Shown here one piece after another: positions 41,875 to 52,491 of a stretch of DNA of 64,000 nucleotides. The notes under the pieces were generated by a model. It made no database searches and had not been told where the DNA came from. It worked only from the letters and a program-made list of their open reading frames with translations. Within the stretch, counting starts at the first letter, position 1, and the number at the start of each line of letters is the position of its first letter. Position numbers and translations under genes: made by a program. This DNA comes from JAVJUS01 sp040220455 (lineage in GTDB: Bacteria; Pseudomonadota; Alphaproteobacteria; DSM-16000; Inquilinaceae), in the NCBI GenBank assembly GCA_040220455.1, contig JAVJUS010000107.1, positions 68,272-132,271 on the forward strand. Reading direction: 5' to 3'.

Positions 41875-43407
41875 ATGACCTCGGACCCTCCGCTGCTGGA
41901 GATCGACGGCGTCTCGAAGGCGTTCCCGGGCGTGCTCGCCAACGATGCGATCGCCTTCGACCTGAACGCGGGCGAGATCCATGCCCTGATCGGCGAGAAC
42001 GGGGCCGGCAAGACGACCCTGATGGGGATCCTGTTCGGCCTCCATCGCCCCGACGCGGGCCGGATCCTGGTCGACGGCGCGCCCATGGCGTCGGGCGACC
42101 CGCACCAGGCGATCCTCCACGGCATCGGCTTCGTCCAGCAGCACTATTCGCTGATACCGACGCTGTCGGTGATGGAGAACCTGGTCCTGGGCTCGCGCTA
42201 CGGCGCGCTGGCGTCCGTCGGCCGGCGCGAGATCGTCGCCCGGGTCGAGGCCATCGCGGCGCGCTACGGGCTGTCGCTGGACATGGACGCCACGGTCGAG
42301 AGCCTGTCGGTCGGCGAGCAGCAGCATGTCGAGCTGATCAAGTCCCTCGTCGCCCGGCCGCGGATCCTGATCCTCGACGAGCCGGGGGCGCTCCTGTCGG
42401 CCGAGGAGGCGGCGCGGCTCTGGTCCATCCTGCGCGATCTGGCGGACTCCGGCGTCGGCGTGATCCTGATCGGCCACGAGCTGGAGGAGGTGCTGGCCGT
42501 CGCCGACCGGGTCACCGTGCTGCGCCAGGGCCGCGTGGTCGCCACGGTCGCGGCGGCCGATGTCGACGTCGCCGCGCTCGGCGCGCTGATGGTCGGGGAC
42601 ATTGCCGCGACCGAGCATCCCGGCGACGCGCCCGCCGCCGATCCGGCGGCGGCGGAGACGGCGCTCGTGGTGCGCGATGTTTCCGTACGGGGCGAGCCGG
42701 GAACCGTCGCCGTCCGGGACGTCTCGCTGGCCGTGCGGCGGGGCGAGGTGCTCGGCATCGCCGGGCTCGCCGGCAGCGGGCAGGTCACGCTGATCGAGGC
42801 CCTGGCCGGCGTCCGGCCGATCGACAGCGGCCACCTGCTGATGCATGGCGAGGACATCCGCGACCTGGGCATCCGCGAGCGCCAGGCCCGGGGGCTGGCC
42901 TTCGTGCCGGCGGATCGCGGCCGGGACGGGCTGATCGGCCCGTTGAGCCTCGCCGACAACCTGGCCCTCGGCGCCCGGGCGAGCGACGGCCTGGCGCCGG
43001 GCGGGTTGCTGCGACGGCGGGCGATCGACCGGCATGCGCGCGCGCTGATCGAGCGCTTCGGCATCCGCGCGGCGGGGCCGGGGGTGCCGGTCGCGACCCT
43101 GTCCGGCGGCAACCAGCAAAAGGCGATCCTGGCGCGCGAGCTGTCCCGCGACCCGGAAGTCATCCTCGCCTGCTACCCGACCCGGGGGCTCGACTTCGCG
43201 GCGACCAAGGCGATCCACGACGATCTTCGCCGGGCCGCCGAGCGGGGGGCCGCCGTCCTCGTCGTCTCGATCGATCTGGGCGAGCTCCTGGGTCTCGCGC
43301 ATCGGCTGGTCGTCATGCAGGGTGGCCGGGTGACCGGCGAGGTCGAGACAGCCAGGATCTCGGCGGCGGAGGTCGGCGTGATGATGGGCGGTGGGGCGGC
43401 GGCATGA
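41875..43407 (+). CDS. ABC ATPase with two nucleotide-binding domains (nucleoside/BMP system)
   Basis: A 510-residue double ATPase of the YufO/RbsA-like type. In the first domain Walker A is GENGAGKTTLM, the signature is LSVGEQQHVE and Walker B is ILILDEPGALLS. In the second, GLAGSGQVTLIEA is a degenerate Walker A, followed by LSGGNQQKAILARE and ILACYPTRGLDFA. The degenerate second site is normal for this class. I start at the ATG at 41875; a GTG at 41845 would add ten residues. It overlaps the first permease gene by 4 bp (ATGA). Confidence 0.92.
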   Translation: MTSDPPLLEIDGVSKAFPGVLANDAIAFDLNAGEIHALIGENGAGKTTLMGILFGLHRPDAGRILVDGAPMASGDPHQAILHGIGFVQQHYSLIPTLSVMENLVLGSRYGALASVGRREIVARVEAIAARYGLSLDMDATVESLSVGEQQHVELIKSLVARPRILILDEPGALLSAEEAARLWSILRDLADSGVGVILIGHELEEVLAVADRVTVLRQGRVVATVAAADVDVAALGALMVGDIAATEHPGDAPAADPAAAETALVVRDVSVRGEPGTVAVRDVSLAVRRGEVLGIAGLAGSGQVTLIEALAGVRPIDSGHLLMHGEDIRDLGIRERQARGLAFVPADRGRDGLIGPLSLADNLALGARASDGLAPGGLLRRRAIDRHARALIERFGIRAAGPGVPVATLSGGNQQKAILARELSRDPEVILACYPTRGLDFAATKAIHDDLRRAAERGAAVLVVSIDLGELLGLAHRLVVMQGGRVTGEVETARISAAEVGVMMGGGAAA

Positions 43408-44492
43408 CCGCGTCTGGGCTCGCCGGCGCGGCGCGCGGGCTCGCCTTCTCGGCGGGCGCGCTGCTGCTCGCCCTGGCGACGGCCGGCCTCCTGCTCGCGG
43501 CGGCCGGCCAGGACCCGGTGGTGTCCTTCCAGGGCATGGTCGAGACCGCCTTCGGCTCGACCTACGCCATCGGCAACACGATCATGAAGGCGCTGCCCCG
43601 CCTGCTGCCGGCGCTGGGGATCGCGCTGGCGCTCAGGGCGGGGCTCTGGAACATCGGCGCGGAAGGCCAGATTTATGTCGGCGCGGCGGCCTGCACGGCG
43701 GTCGCGCTGTTCGGGCCGCTGCTGCCCTTTCCGCTCGGCGCCGGCCTCGCCCTGGTCGCGGCGATGGCGGCGGGGGCCGCCTGGGCCGCCGTGCCGGGCG
43801 TCCTGCGCGCCTATCGCGGCATCAGCGAGGTCATCACGACGCTGATGCTGGTCTATGTCGCCATCCAGCTTACCAACTGGCTGATCGAGGGGCCGTGGCT
43901 GGTCGAGAACAGCACCTGGCCGGCGACGCCGATGGTGCCCGAGGCCTTCCGTCTGCCCCGGATCTGGCCCGGAACCCTGGTCAATGCGGGCGTCGTCGTC
44001 GCGCTCTTCGCCGCCGTCCTGACGGGGCTGATCGTCACGCGGACGACCTTCGGGCTGTGGATTCGCGCGGTCGGCGGCAACGAGCGGGCGAGCGCCGTCA
44101 TCGGCCTGCCGCGCCGCCGGCTGATCGTTGCCGCGCTGGCGGCCAGCGGCGCCTTCGCCGGGCTCGCCGGCGGGGTCGAGGTGCTGGGCATCCGCGGCCG
44201 GCTGCTCGAGGGGTTCTCGCCCGGCTACGGCTTCGAGGCGATCGCCATCGCCCTGCTGGGCCGGCTCAACCCCGCCGGGATCGTGGCGGCGGCGCTGCTG
44301 TTCGGCGCGCTGGACGCCGGGGCGGCCGGGCTGCAGGTGGCGTCGGCCGGAATCTCCTCGGCGATCGCGCCTGTGATCCAGGCGCTCGCGGTGGCCTACC
44401 TGCTCGCGGGGCTGGGCGGCGCCCGGCTGATCGCCCGGCGGCGCGAGGCGCGCAGCGCCCTGGCGCGTGCCGGCGCCGGCGATCGAGGGTAG
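43404..44492 (+). CDS. ABC permease, BMP/nucleoside type (YufP-like)
   Basis: A 362-residue membrane protein with about nine to ten helices. Diagnostic segments include ALRAGLWNIGAEGQIYVGAA near residue 75, ISEVITTLMLVYVAI and a coupling loop near GGNERASAVIGLPRRRL. It overlaps the ATPase by 4 bp and precedes the second permease by 10 bp. Together with the BMP binding protein this makes a complete importer. Confidence 0.92.
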   Translation: MTASGLAGAARGLAFSAGALLLALATAGLLLAAAGQDPVVSFQGMVETAFGSTYAIGNTIMKALPRLLPALGIALALRAGLWNIGAEGQIYVGAAACTAVALFGPLLPFPLGAGLALVAAMAAGAAWAAVPGVLRAYRGISEVITTLMLVYVAIQLTNWLIEGPWLVENSTWPATPMVPEAFRLPRIWPGTLVNAGVVVALFAAVLTGLIVTRTTFGLWIRAVGGNERASAVIGLPRRRLIVAALAASGAFAGLAGGVEVLGIRGRLLEGFSPGYGFEAIAIALLGRLNPAGIVAAALLFGALDAGAAGLQVASAGISSAIAPVIQALAVAYLLAGLGGARLIARRREARSALARAGAGDRG

Positions 44493-44502
44493 GGGCGGCG
44501 CC

Positions 44503-45414
44503 ATGGACCTCGCCATCCCGACGCTGCTGGTCGCCTCCGCCATCGCCTTCGCGGCGCCGCTGATCTTCGCCGCCATGGGCGAGCTGATCTCGGAGAAGGC
44601 GGGGGTCATCAACATCCAGCTTGACGGCATGATGCTGGCCGGCGCCTTCACCGGAACCTGGGCGGCGCTGGCCTCGGGCAGCCTGCTCGTCGGCTTCGTC
44701 GGTGCCGCTGCCGGCGGCGCGGCGGTCGCGGCGATCCACGGTACCCTGTGCCTGGGGCTGAAGGCCGATCAGGTGGTCAGCGGCGTCGTGCTCAACATCC
44801 TGATCCTTGGGCTGACGACCTTCGGCATCGGCGCCGTCTTCGCCTCCGACATGGGCAATGCCGCGCCGACGCTGAAGCCGCTGCCGATTCCGCTGCTCTC
44901 CGACATTCCGGTGATCGGTCGCGCGCTGTTCACCCAGACGCCGACGGTCTATCTGGCGCTGCTGACGGTGCCGGCGGTGTGGTGGCTGATCAATCGCACG
45001 ACGGTGGGTCTCGCGCTCCAGGCGGCGGGCGAGGCGCCGGGGTCGGCCCGGTCCATGGGCATCCGCGTCGGGCGGCTGCGCTGGGCGGCGCTGATCGCCT
45101 GTGGCGCGCTGGCCGGCATCGGCGGCGGCCAGCTCGTGCTTGCCGGGCTCGGCACCTTCACCCAGAACGTCACGGCCGGACGGGGCTTCATCGCCCTGGC
45201 GGCGGTCGTCTTCGGGCGCTGGCGGCCGGTCGGCGCGCTCGTCGCGGTCCTGCTGTTCACCACGGTCGAAGCGGTGCAGGTCCGCGCGCAGGTCCTGGGG
45301 ATCGAGCTGCCCTATCAGTTCCTCGTCATGGCGCCCTATGTGGCGACGCTGGTCGCGCTGACCCTGTTCACCGGCCGCTCGCGCCCGCCGCGGGCGCTCG
45401 GCTCGAACGACTGA
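44503..45414 (+). CDS. ABC permease, BMP/nucleoside type (YufQ-like)
   Basis: A 303-residue membrane permease. The N-terminal region has IFAAMGELISEKAGVINIQL and DGMMLAGAF, the YufQ hallmarks. The coupling loop is around LQAAGEAPGSARSMGIRVG. The ATG at 44503 follows an AGGGG stretch. It is the last gene of the operon before a strong hairpin at 45486-45510. Confidence 0.92.
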   Translation: MDLAIPTLLVASAIAFAAPLIFAAMGELISEKAGVINIQLDGMMLAGAFTGTWAALASGSLLVGFVGAAAGGAAVAAIHGTLCLGLKADQVVSGVVLNILILGLTTFGIGAVFASDMGNAAPTLKPLPIPLLSDIPVIGRALFTQTPTVYLALLTVPAVWWLINRTTVGLALQAAGEAPGSARSMGIRVGRLRWAALIACGALAGIGGGQLVLAGLGTFTQNVTAGRGFIALAAVVFGRWRPVGALVAVLLFTTVEAVQVRAQVLGIELPYQFLVMAPYVATLVALTLFTGRSRPPRALGSND

Positions 45415-45485
45415 GGCGAGCCCGGCAGTCAGGCCCGCGCGGCGGCGTTCGTGCCGGCCGGCCGGCACGCGTCGCCCGGCGAGAC

Positions 45486-45510
45486 GGCCCCCTCCCGGCG
45501 GGAGAGGGCC
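45486..45510. terminator. Hairpin between convergent operons, bidirectional terminator candidate
   Basis: GGCCCCCTCCC and GGGAGAGGGCC form an 11-bp stem with one mismatch and a 3-nt loop. It lies between the nucleoside operon (ends 45414) and the ribose-type operon (ends 45540 on the minus strand). No T tract. Confidence 0.55.
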
Positions 45511-45539
45511 GCTCGATCGGGCGTGCGGGCGACGAGGGG

Positions 45540-46535
45540 TCAGTTACCCATGTTGCCCCAGTGCCGCTCCTCGTCGACGTTCTCGGCCGTGATCAGGTAG
45601 GGCTGGGTCTGCATGTTGTCGTCGTAGTCGCGGCCCTCGAAATAGGCGATGACCTGCTCGAGGATGCCGCCGCCGCCCATGGCGTAGGGGTCCTGGGCGA
45701 CCGTCGCGTCCTGGGTGCCCTCGCGGATGCGGTCGAGTGCCAGCGGCGTGCCGTCGAGGCCGACGACGACCACGTGGCCCTCCTCGCCCGGCGGCACCAG
45801 GCGTCCGATCTGGCGCAGCGCGGAGACGATGCCGCGCACCATCTCGTCGTTGTGGCTGAACACGCCCTTGATGTCCGGATCCTGGGTGAAGGCGTCGAGC
45901 ACCATCTTGTAGGCGTTGTCGGCCACCCACTCGGTGTTGAGCGAGCGTACCTCGATGCCCGGATGGGCCTCGGCCATGCGCTCGGTGAAGCCCTGGTGGC
46001 GGCTCTGCGCCTGGGCCGAGCCGACCGAGCCGCGGGTCTCCAGCACGACGCCCTCGTCTCCGATCATCCCGGCCAGCGCATCGGCGCCCATGGAGCCGCC
46101 GGCGACGTTGTCGAAGTCGACGAAGCCGAGGTAGTCACCCTCCGGAGGCGCGTTCTCCATGATGAAGACCGGGATGCCGGCCTCGTTGGCCCGCTTGACG
46201 CCGGCGACGAGCAGGGCGGCGTCGATCGGGTTGATGACCAGGGCGTCGGGCTGCTTGGTGATGGCGTCGAGCGTCTGGGTCACCTGCAGGTTCGGGTCGC
46301 CCTTGCCGTCGATGACGTTGAGGTCGATGCCCGCCTCCTCGGCCCGGCGCTCCATGCCGTCGACCATGGCGACCTGGTATTCGAACTGAAGGCCGAAGGT
46401 GACGTATTCGACGCGCTTGCCCGCGGCGTCGCCCTCGGCCGCGTGGCCGGCCTGCGGGGCGGACAGGCCGATGGCGAACAGAGCCGCGGCCCCGACGGAC
46501 ATCAGGGCCCGTCGCGTGATGTGCCTGGCACTCAT
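45540..46535 (-). CDS. Ribose-type ABC substrate-binding protein (Peripla_BP_4)
   Basis: A 331-residue periplasmic binding protein. The signal region has a TRRALMS twin-arginine-like sequence and a hydrophobic core, ending in GHAAEG. The mature protein begins KRVEYVTFGLQFEYQVAMVD and contains TKQPDALVINPIDA and VVVVGLDGTPLAL, as in RbsB-like sugar-binding proteins. The ATG at 46535 follows GGAGGAAG on the minus strand. It is the last gene of the LacI-regulated operon. The ligand is likely a sugar, polyol or amino sugar. Confidence 0.9.
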   Translation of the reverse strand: MSARHITRRALMSVGAAALFAIGLSAPQAGHAAEGDAAGKRVEYVTFGLQFEYQVAMVDGMERRAEEAGIDLNVIDGKGDPNLQVTQTLDAITKQPDALVINPIDAALLVAGVKRANEAGIPVFIMENAPPEGDYLGFVDFDNVAGGSMGADALAGMIGDEGVVLETRGSVGSAQAQSRHQGFTERMAEAHPGIEVRSLNTEWVADNAYKMVLDAFTQDPDIKGVFSHNDEMVRGIVSALRQIGRLVPPGEEGHVVVVGLDGTPLALDRIREGTQDATVAQDPYAMGGGGILEQVIAYFEGRDYDDNMQTQPYLITAENVDEERHWGNMGN

Positions 46536-46639
46536 GGCTTCCTCCGTTGGTTGGTTGTCGTTTCCTTGTCCGCACCGATCGACCCCGGATCGTGGATCGG
46601 GACCGGTGGGGCGTCCCGACGGGGGTGGGCCGGACGGCG

Positions 46640-47749
46640 TCAGCCGCCCGGCGAGGCGCCGGGTGCGGGGCCGCCCCCCGAACCGCCGGACCGGCCGCGC
46701 TCCTTCTCGCGCCGGATCTCCATGGTCCGGCGCAGCAGGCCGGCCTCGACATAGCGCCGGCGATAGACGTCGAGCGCGGCAGCAGCGGCGATCACCACGC
46801 CGCTGACCACGTAGTCGTAGTTGGGCGGCACGTTGAGCAGGTTGACCGCGTTCTGGACCAGGCCCAGGAGCAGCACGCCGAGGATCACGCCGACGATCCG
46901 CCCCTCGCCGCCGAACAGGCTGACGCCGCCGATGACCACGGCGGAGATGACGACGAGCTCGTAGCCGAAGCCCGCCGTCGCCGCGCCGGCCTCCAGGCGC
47001 GCCGTCATCATCAGCCCGGCGAGCGCGGCGGCGAGCCCGGAGATGACATAGGCGGTGACGATCACCCGGTCGGTCCGGATGCCGGCGAGCCGCGCGGCCA
47101 CGGCGTTGCCGCCGGTGGCGTAGACCTCCCGGCCGAAGCGCGTCCGCGTCAGCACGAAATGGGCGAGGAGGCCGAGCAGGGCGGTCAGGATGATGACGAC
47201 CGGGATGCCGAACAGCCGCGACGCCTGGATGTCGACATAGACGCCGGGAACCGGCGCGATGTTGCGCCCGTCGGAGATCAGGTAGGCGACGCCACGGGCC
47301 ACGCTCATCATGGCGAGCGTGGCGATGAGCGGCGGGATCCGCATCACGGTCACGTTGAAGCCGTTGATCAGGCCGATCCCGGCCCCGGCGCCCAACGCCG
47401 CCAGCGCCCCGACCCAGACCGGCAGGTCCGCCTGCATCGACAGCGTGACGCACAGAACCGACGACAGCGCCAGCACCGCGCCGACCGACAGGTCGATGCC
47501 GGCGACCAGGATGACGAAGGCCTGACCCATGGCCATGACCGCGATGATCGTCGACGAGAACAGCAGGTTCTCGATGTTGATCCGGGTCAGGAAGACCGGC
47601 GAGGCGAAGGTCAGCAGCGTGCCGCCGATCGCGATGACGACCAGCAGCCCCAGGCTCTGGACCGCGTCCAGGATCCGGGTTCCGGCACTCGCCGCGGCCG
47701 GCCCGGTATCCGTCTTCCGGGCCTCGGTGAGGGATTCGTTCGTCGTCAT
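46640..47749 (-). CDS. Ribose-type ABC permease (RbsC-like)
   Basis: A 369-residue membrane permease with about ten helices. Diagnostic RbsC segments: GQAFVILVAGIDLSVGAVLA near 105, a stretch near GGNAVAARLAGIRTDRV, and SLFGGEGRIVGVILGVLLLG. The last 15 residues are a Gly/Pro-rich tail. It lies 104 bp upstream of the binding-protein gene and 13 bp after the ATPase gene. Confidence 0.92.
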   Translation of the reverse strand: MTTNESLTEARKTDTGPAAASAGTRILDAVQSLGLLVVIAIGGTLLTFASPVFLTRINIENLLFSSTIIAVMAMGQAFVILVAGIDLSVGAVLALSSVLCVTLSMQADLPVWVGALAALGAGAGIGLINGFNVTVMRIPPLIATLAMMSVARGVAYLISDGRNIAPVPGVYVDIQASRLFGIPVVIILTALLGLLAHFVLTRTRFGREVYATGGNAVAARLAGIRTDRVIVTAYVISGLAAALAGLMMTARLEAGAATAGFGYELVVISAVVIGGVSLFGGEGRIVGVILGVLLLGLVQNAVNLLNVPPNYDYVVSGVVIAAAAALDVYRRRYVEAGLLRRTMEIRREKERGRSGGSGGGPAPGASPGG

Positions 47750-47762
47750 GTCGATGCGACCT

Positions 47763-49280
<1,518 letters not shown>

Positions 49281-49353
49281 GGTCGATTCCCCCTCGTCCT
49301 CGACCGTCCCGATGTCTCGCCGCCGACCGCCCCCCGACGGCCGCGGCGCCCGG

Positions 49354-50196
49354 TCAGTTGCCCTGCTCGTCCATGACGCGCCGGAGGTAGTCGAACGACT
49401 CCCGCGCGATCCGGTCGGGCTCGACGGAGCGGCGGTCGAAGCCGATCTCCATCGTCACGTAGCCGTCGAATCCGATCTCGCCCAACGCCGCCAGCACGGC
49501 GCGGTAGTCGACGCGGCCGCCGTCGCTCGGCGCCCCGCGGTTGGCGTCGGCCAGATGGATGTGCCCGAGATCGCGGCCCATGCGCCGGACGTAGTCGGTC
49601 GAGACCTCGTTGCGGTAGAGCGCGTGGTAGGTGTCGAACATCACCTTGACGTTCGCGCCGCCCACCTCGCGCATCATCCTCAGCGCGTCGTCGCAGGATT
49701 CGACCAGGTTGCCGTCGGCGGAGGTCGGCTCGACCGCCATCGTCACGCCGGCGCCCGCGGCGTGCTCGGCGACCGCCGCCAGGGCGTCGCGGCTCCACGC
49801 CCAGGCCTCCTCGCGCGGCGTGCCGAAAACCTGCCAGCCGGCGACGTAGAGCACCGTCGCGCCGCCCCATTCCGCGCACAGATCGACGACCTTCTTGTAC
49901 TGGTCGATGGTCGCCGCGCGCTCCTCGGGCAGGGGCGAGGCGGCGTTGAAGCCGGGCCCGCCGCCCGGCGCGGGCAGCATGCTGGCGAGCGCCAGGCCGT
50001 TGGCCTCCAGGCAGCCGCGGATCTCGCGCCGGCGGTCGGCGTCGAGATAGTCCGGATAGGCGTGCGGGGCGGCGGCGCCGATCTCGATCCCGTCATAGCC
50101 GATGCGCGCCAGGCGCTCGATCACGTCGGTGATCGGGTACGACGGCACCCAGACCGGGAAACTGGAATAGACCCAGGTGTTGAACGCCAGCTTCAT
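49354..50196 (-). CDS. Sugar phosphate isomerase/epimerase family (TIM barrel)
   Basis: A 280-residue AP-endonuclease-2-like TIM barrel (IolE/hydroxypyruvate isomerase/tagatose-epimerase group). The start is MKLAFNTWVYSSFPVW. Metal ligand candidates are E in MAVEPTS, D and H in MFDTYHALY, H in GHIHLAD and E in VTMEIGFD, consistent with the family metal site. The operon context (LacI regulator, ribose-type transporter, flavin oxidoreductase) points to polyol or sugar isomerisation. The exact substrate is unknown. Confidence 0.88.
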   Translation of the reverse strand: MKLAFNTWVYSSFPVWVPSYPITDVIERLARIGYDGIEIGAAAPHAYPDYLDADRRREIRGCLEANGLALASMLPAPGGGPGFNAASPLPEERAATIDQYKKVVDLCAEWGGATVLYVAGWQVFGTPREEAWAWSRDALAAVAEHAAGAGVTMAVEPTSADGNLVESCDDALRMMREVGGANVKVMFDTYHALYRNEVSTDYVRRMGRDLGHIHLADANRGAPSDGGRVDYRAVLAALGEIGFDGYVTMEIGFDRRSVEPDRIARESFDYLRRVMDEQGN

Positions 50197-50249
50197 CGTC
50201 CTCCCCCCAAAACCAAGCAGAGTTTTTTCATTCCGGCGCCCGTGGCGCC

Positions 50250-52328
50250 CTACAGCGTCTTGGCCAGCTCGAACGCCTCCTCGATCACGCTCTGGATCAG
50301 CCGCGGCACGACGCAGTCCCCTACGCGCTCGATGCGGATGTCGGTGAAGTCGTCCGACTGTCGCAGGGCGAGGTAGAGATCCTCGCGCGAGCGGCGGCCG
50401 ATCACCGGCACGACCCAGTCCACGTCCTCGATCACCTCGTCCTCGCCCGGCATCAGCACGTATTTGGCCCAGCCGATCGCGTCGGCGCCGCTGAACACGG
50501 CGGCCACCGTCACGCTGCCCGGCGCGATCGAGACGACCTGGGTGGCGCCGCGCAGGGTGATGCCCTTGATCGCCGCGCGGCGGTAGAACAGCGTCCGCGT
50601 CCCGCCCTCCATCGTCTCGCCCACCGAATGGGCGGCGACGACGGTCACCCGGCAGCCGTCGTCGGCCAGGTACTCCGCCGTGCCGGCGGCCTCCCAGTGG
50701 CCGTTGTTGTCGATGACGACGACATGGCCCGACAGGCGCACCTCGCCCGAGAGCACCCGGTCCGCGGAGACGACGTCGGGGCCGTCGAGACCGTCGAGGT
50801 CGATCGGGATCTGCCGGCCCCATTCGCGCGACAGGCGGGTGCCGTCCTCGGGCTCGCCCGGCAGGTTCGGCTCGGAGCCGGTGGCGACGATCACAACGTC
50901 CGGATCGAGGGCGCGGATCGCCTCCGGCGTCGCCTCGACGCCCAGGCGCACATCGACGCCGTATTCTTGCGCGGCGGCCTCCAGGTAGGAGACGACCTCG
51001 CCGATCGTGCCGTGCTCCGGCTGGACGACGGCGAGGTTGATCAGCCCGCCCAGGCGCTTGGCCTTCTCCAGCAGGATCACGCGATGGCCCCGGCGCGCGG
51101 CGATTTCCGCGACCTTGAGGCCCGCCGGCCCGCCGCCGGCGACGACGACGGTCTTCGGCTCCGCCGCGACGGCCAGGAGCCGGTCGCTCATCGTCGCCTC
51201 GCGGCCGGCGCCGGGATTGTGGATGCAGCGCACCCCCTTCTCCTGGCCCACCTGGTGGATGCAGCCATCGTTGCAGGAAATGCAGTAGCGCACCAGGTAG
51301 CCGCGCCCCTCGGCCAGCTTGCGCGGCGTCTCGGGGTCGGCGATGAGCTGGCGGGCCATGCCGATCAGGTCGGCCTCGCCGTCGCGGATCAGGTTGTCGC
51401 CCGCCTGCGGCTCGATCCGCCCGAAGGCAACCACGGGCAGCCCGGTCGACTGCTTGAGCGCGGTGTTGATCCGGCGGAAGTCCGCGCTGTCGACGGCGGC
51501 CGGCGGGATCTCCATCCAATAGCTGGAGAACGAGCCGGCGTCGGCGTTGAAGTAGTCGACCAGCCCCGTGGCCTCGAGCGCCGCGGCCATCTCCAGGCCG
51601 TAGTCGGTGTCGTAGCCGAAGGGGGTGAATTCGTTGACGCAGATCCGCACGCCGATCGGCACGTCGTCGCCCACGGCCTTCCGGATCGCCGCCAGGACCT
51701 CGAAGGACAGGCGCATCCGGTTTTCGAAGCTGCCGCCATAGGCGTCGGTGCGGCGGTTGAAGAAGGGCGAGGCGAAGGAGCGCAGCAGCCCGTCATGGGC
51801 GATCTTGATCTCCACGCCGTCGAGCCCGGCGGCGACCAGGTTGCGCGCGCTGGCGGCGAAGCCGTCGATGACGGCCTGGATGTCCTCCAGATCCATCGCC
51901 TTGGTCGAGTGCAGGCTCGACGGCTCGGGCATCTGGGTCGGCGCCCACATGATGTGCGGCGGGTTCTCGAGCGAGGTGTGGCCGCCATGGGTGAGCTGGC
52001 CGAACAGCCGGGCGCCGTGGGCGTGCACCGCCTCGGCCACCCGGGCCAGCGGCGGCACGACGGCCGGGTCCCAGGCGTTGACGAAGCGCCGGGACATCTT
52101 GCCGGTCGGATGGATCGCCATGCTCTCCATGACGATCAGGCCGACCCCGCCGCGCGCCCGCTCCTCGTGATAGGCGCGATGGTCGTCCGACGGCATGCCC
52201 TGGCGCGTGCCCAGCGCCGTGAAGTGGGGCTGGAAGACGACGCGATTGCGCAGGTCGACCTTGCCGATGCGGAACGGACTGAGGAGATGCGCGAAGGGCG
52301 CCGCCGCTTGCGGCCGGGTATCCGGCAT
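50250..52328 (-). CDS. NADH:flavin / Fe-S oxidoreductase, trimethylamine dehydrogenase-dienoyl-CoA reductase type
   Basis: A 692-residue flavoenzyme. The N-terminal OYE-like TIM barrel covers about 1-340. A 4Fe-4S site follows near 348-375: YCISCNDGC, then RCIHNPG. The C-terminal half is an FAD/NAD-binding region with the Rossmann motif VVVAGGGPAGLKVAE. Size and domain order match trimethylamine dehydrogenase, histamine dehydrogenase, dienoyl-CoA reductase and N-demethylases of proline betaine or dimethylglycine. In this operon an amine-oxidising or demethylating role is possible. The start at 52328 is 76 bp downstream (in transcription) of two LacI-like operators. Confidence 0.9.
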   Translation of the reverse strand: MPDTRPQAAAPFAHLLSPFRIGKVDLRNRVVFQPHFTALGTRQGMPSDDHRAYHEERARGGVGLIVMESMAIHPTGKMSRRFVNAWDPAVVPPLARVAEAVHAHGARLFGQLTHGGHTSLENPPHIMWAPTQMPEPSSLHSTKAMDLEDIQAVIDGFAASARNLVAAGLDGVEIKIAHDGLLRSFASPFFNRRTDAYGGSFENRMRLSFEVLAAIRKAVGDDVPIGVRICVNEFTPFGYDTDYGLEMAAALEATGLVDYFNADAGSFSSYWMEIPPAAVDSADFRRINTALKQSTGLPVVAFGRIEPQAGDNLIRDGEADLIGMARQLIADPETPRKLAEGRGYLVRYCISCNDGCIHQVGQEKGVRCIHNPGAGREATMSDRLLAVAAEPKTVVVAGGGPAGLKVAEIAARRGHRVILLEKAKRLGGLINLAVVQPEHGTIGEVVSYLEAAAQEYGVDVRLGVEATPEAIRALDPDVVIVATGSEPNLPGEPEDGTRLSREWGRQIPIDLDGLDGPDVVSADRVLSGEVRLSGHVVVIDNNGHWEAAGTAEYLADDGCRVTVVAAHSVGETMEGGTRTLFYRRAAIKGITLRGATQVVSIAPGSVTVAAVFSGADAIGWAKYVLMPGEDEVIEDVDWVVPVIGRRSREDLYLALRQSDDFTDIRIERVGDCVVPRLIQSVIEEAFELAKTL

Positions 52329-52403
52329 GTCCCCTCCCTCGATCGTCGCGGCGTCCGGGGCGCGGGTCCGTGGCGGTCGCGCTCCCTTGTTCGCTCGTTG
52401 TGT

Positions 52404-52427
52404 GTAATCGATTACGTAAACGATTAC
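52404..52427. promoter_or_regulatory. Two tandem LacI-type operators upstream of the oxidoreductase operon
   Basis: GTAATCGATTAC (52404-52415, perfect palindrome) and GTAAACGATTAC (52416-52427) abut directly. The central CG is the LacI/GalR-family hallmark. The same site occurs before the LacI gene itself (53548-53559), so the operon and its regulator are probably controlled together. Confidence 0.75.
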
Positions 52428-52491
52428 TCAAGAGGCGGGCGGAGTCAATGCCTGATCGACGGGGTGGCGGGCGTCTCTCGGAAGGCGGCCG

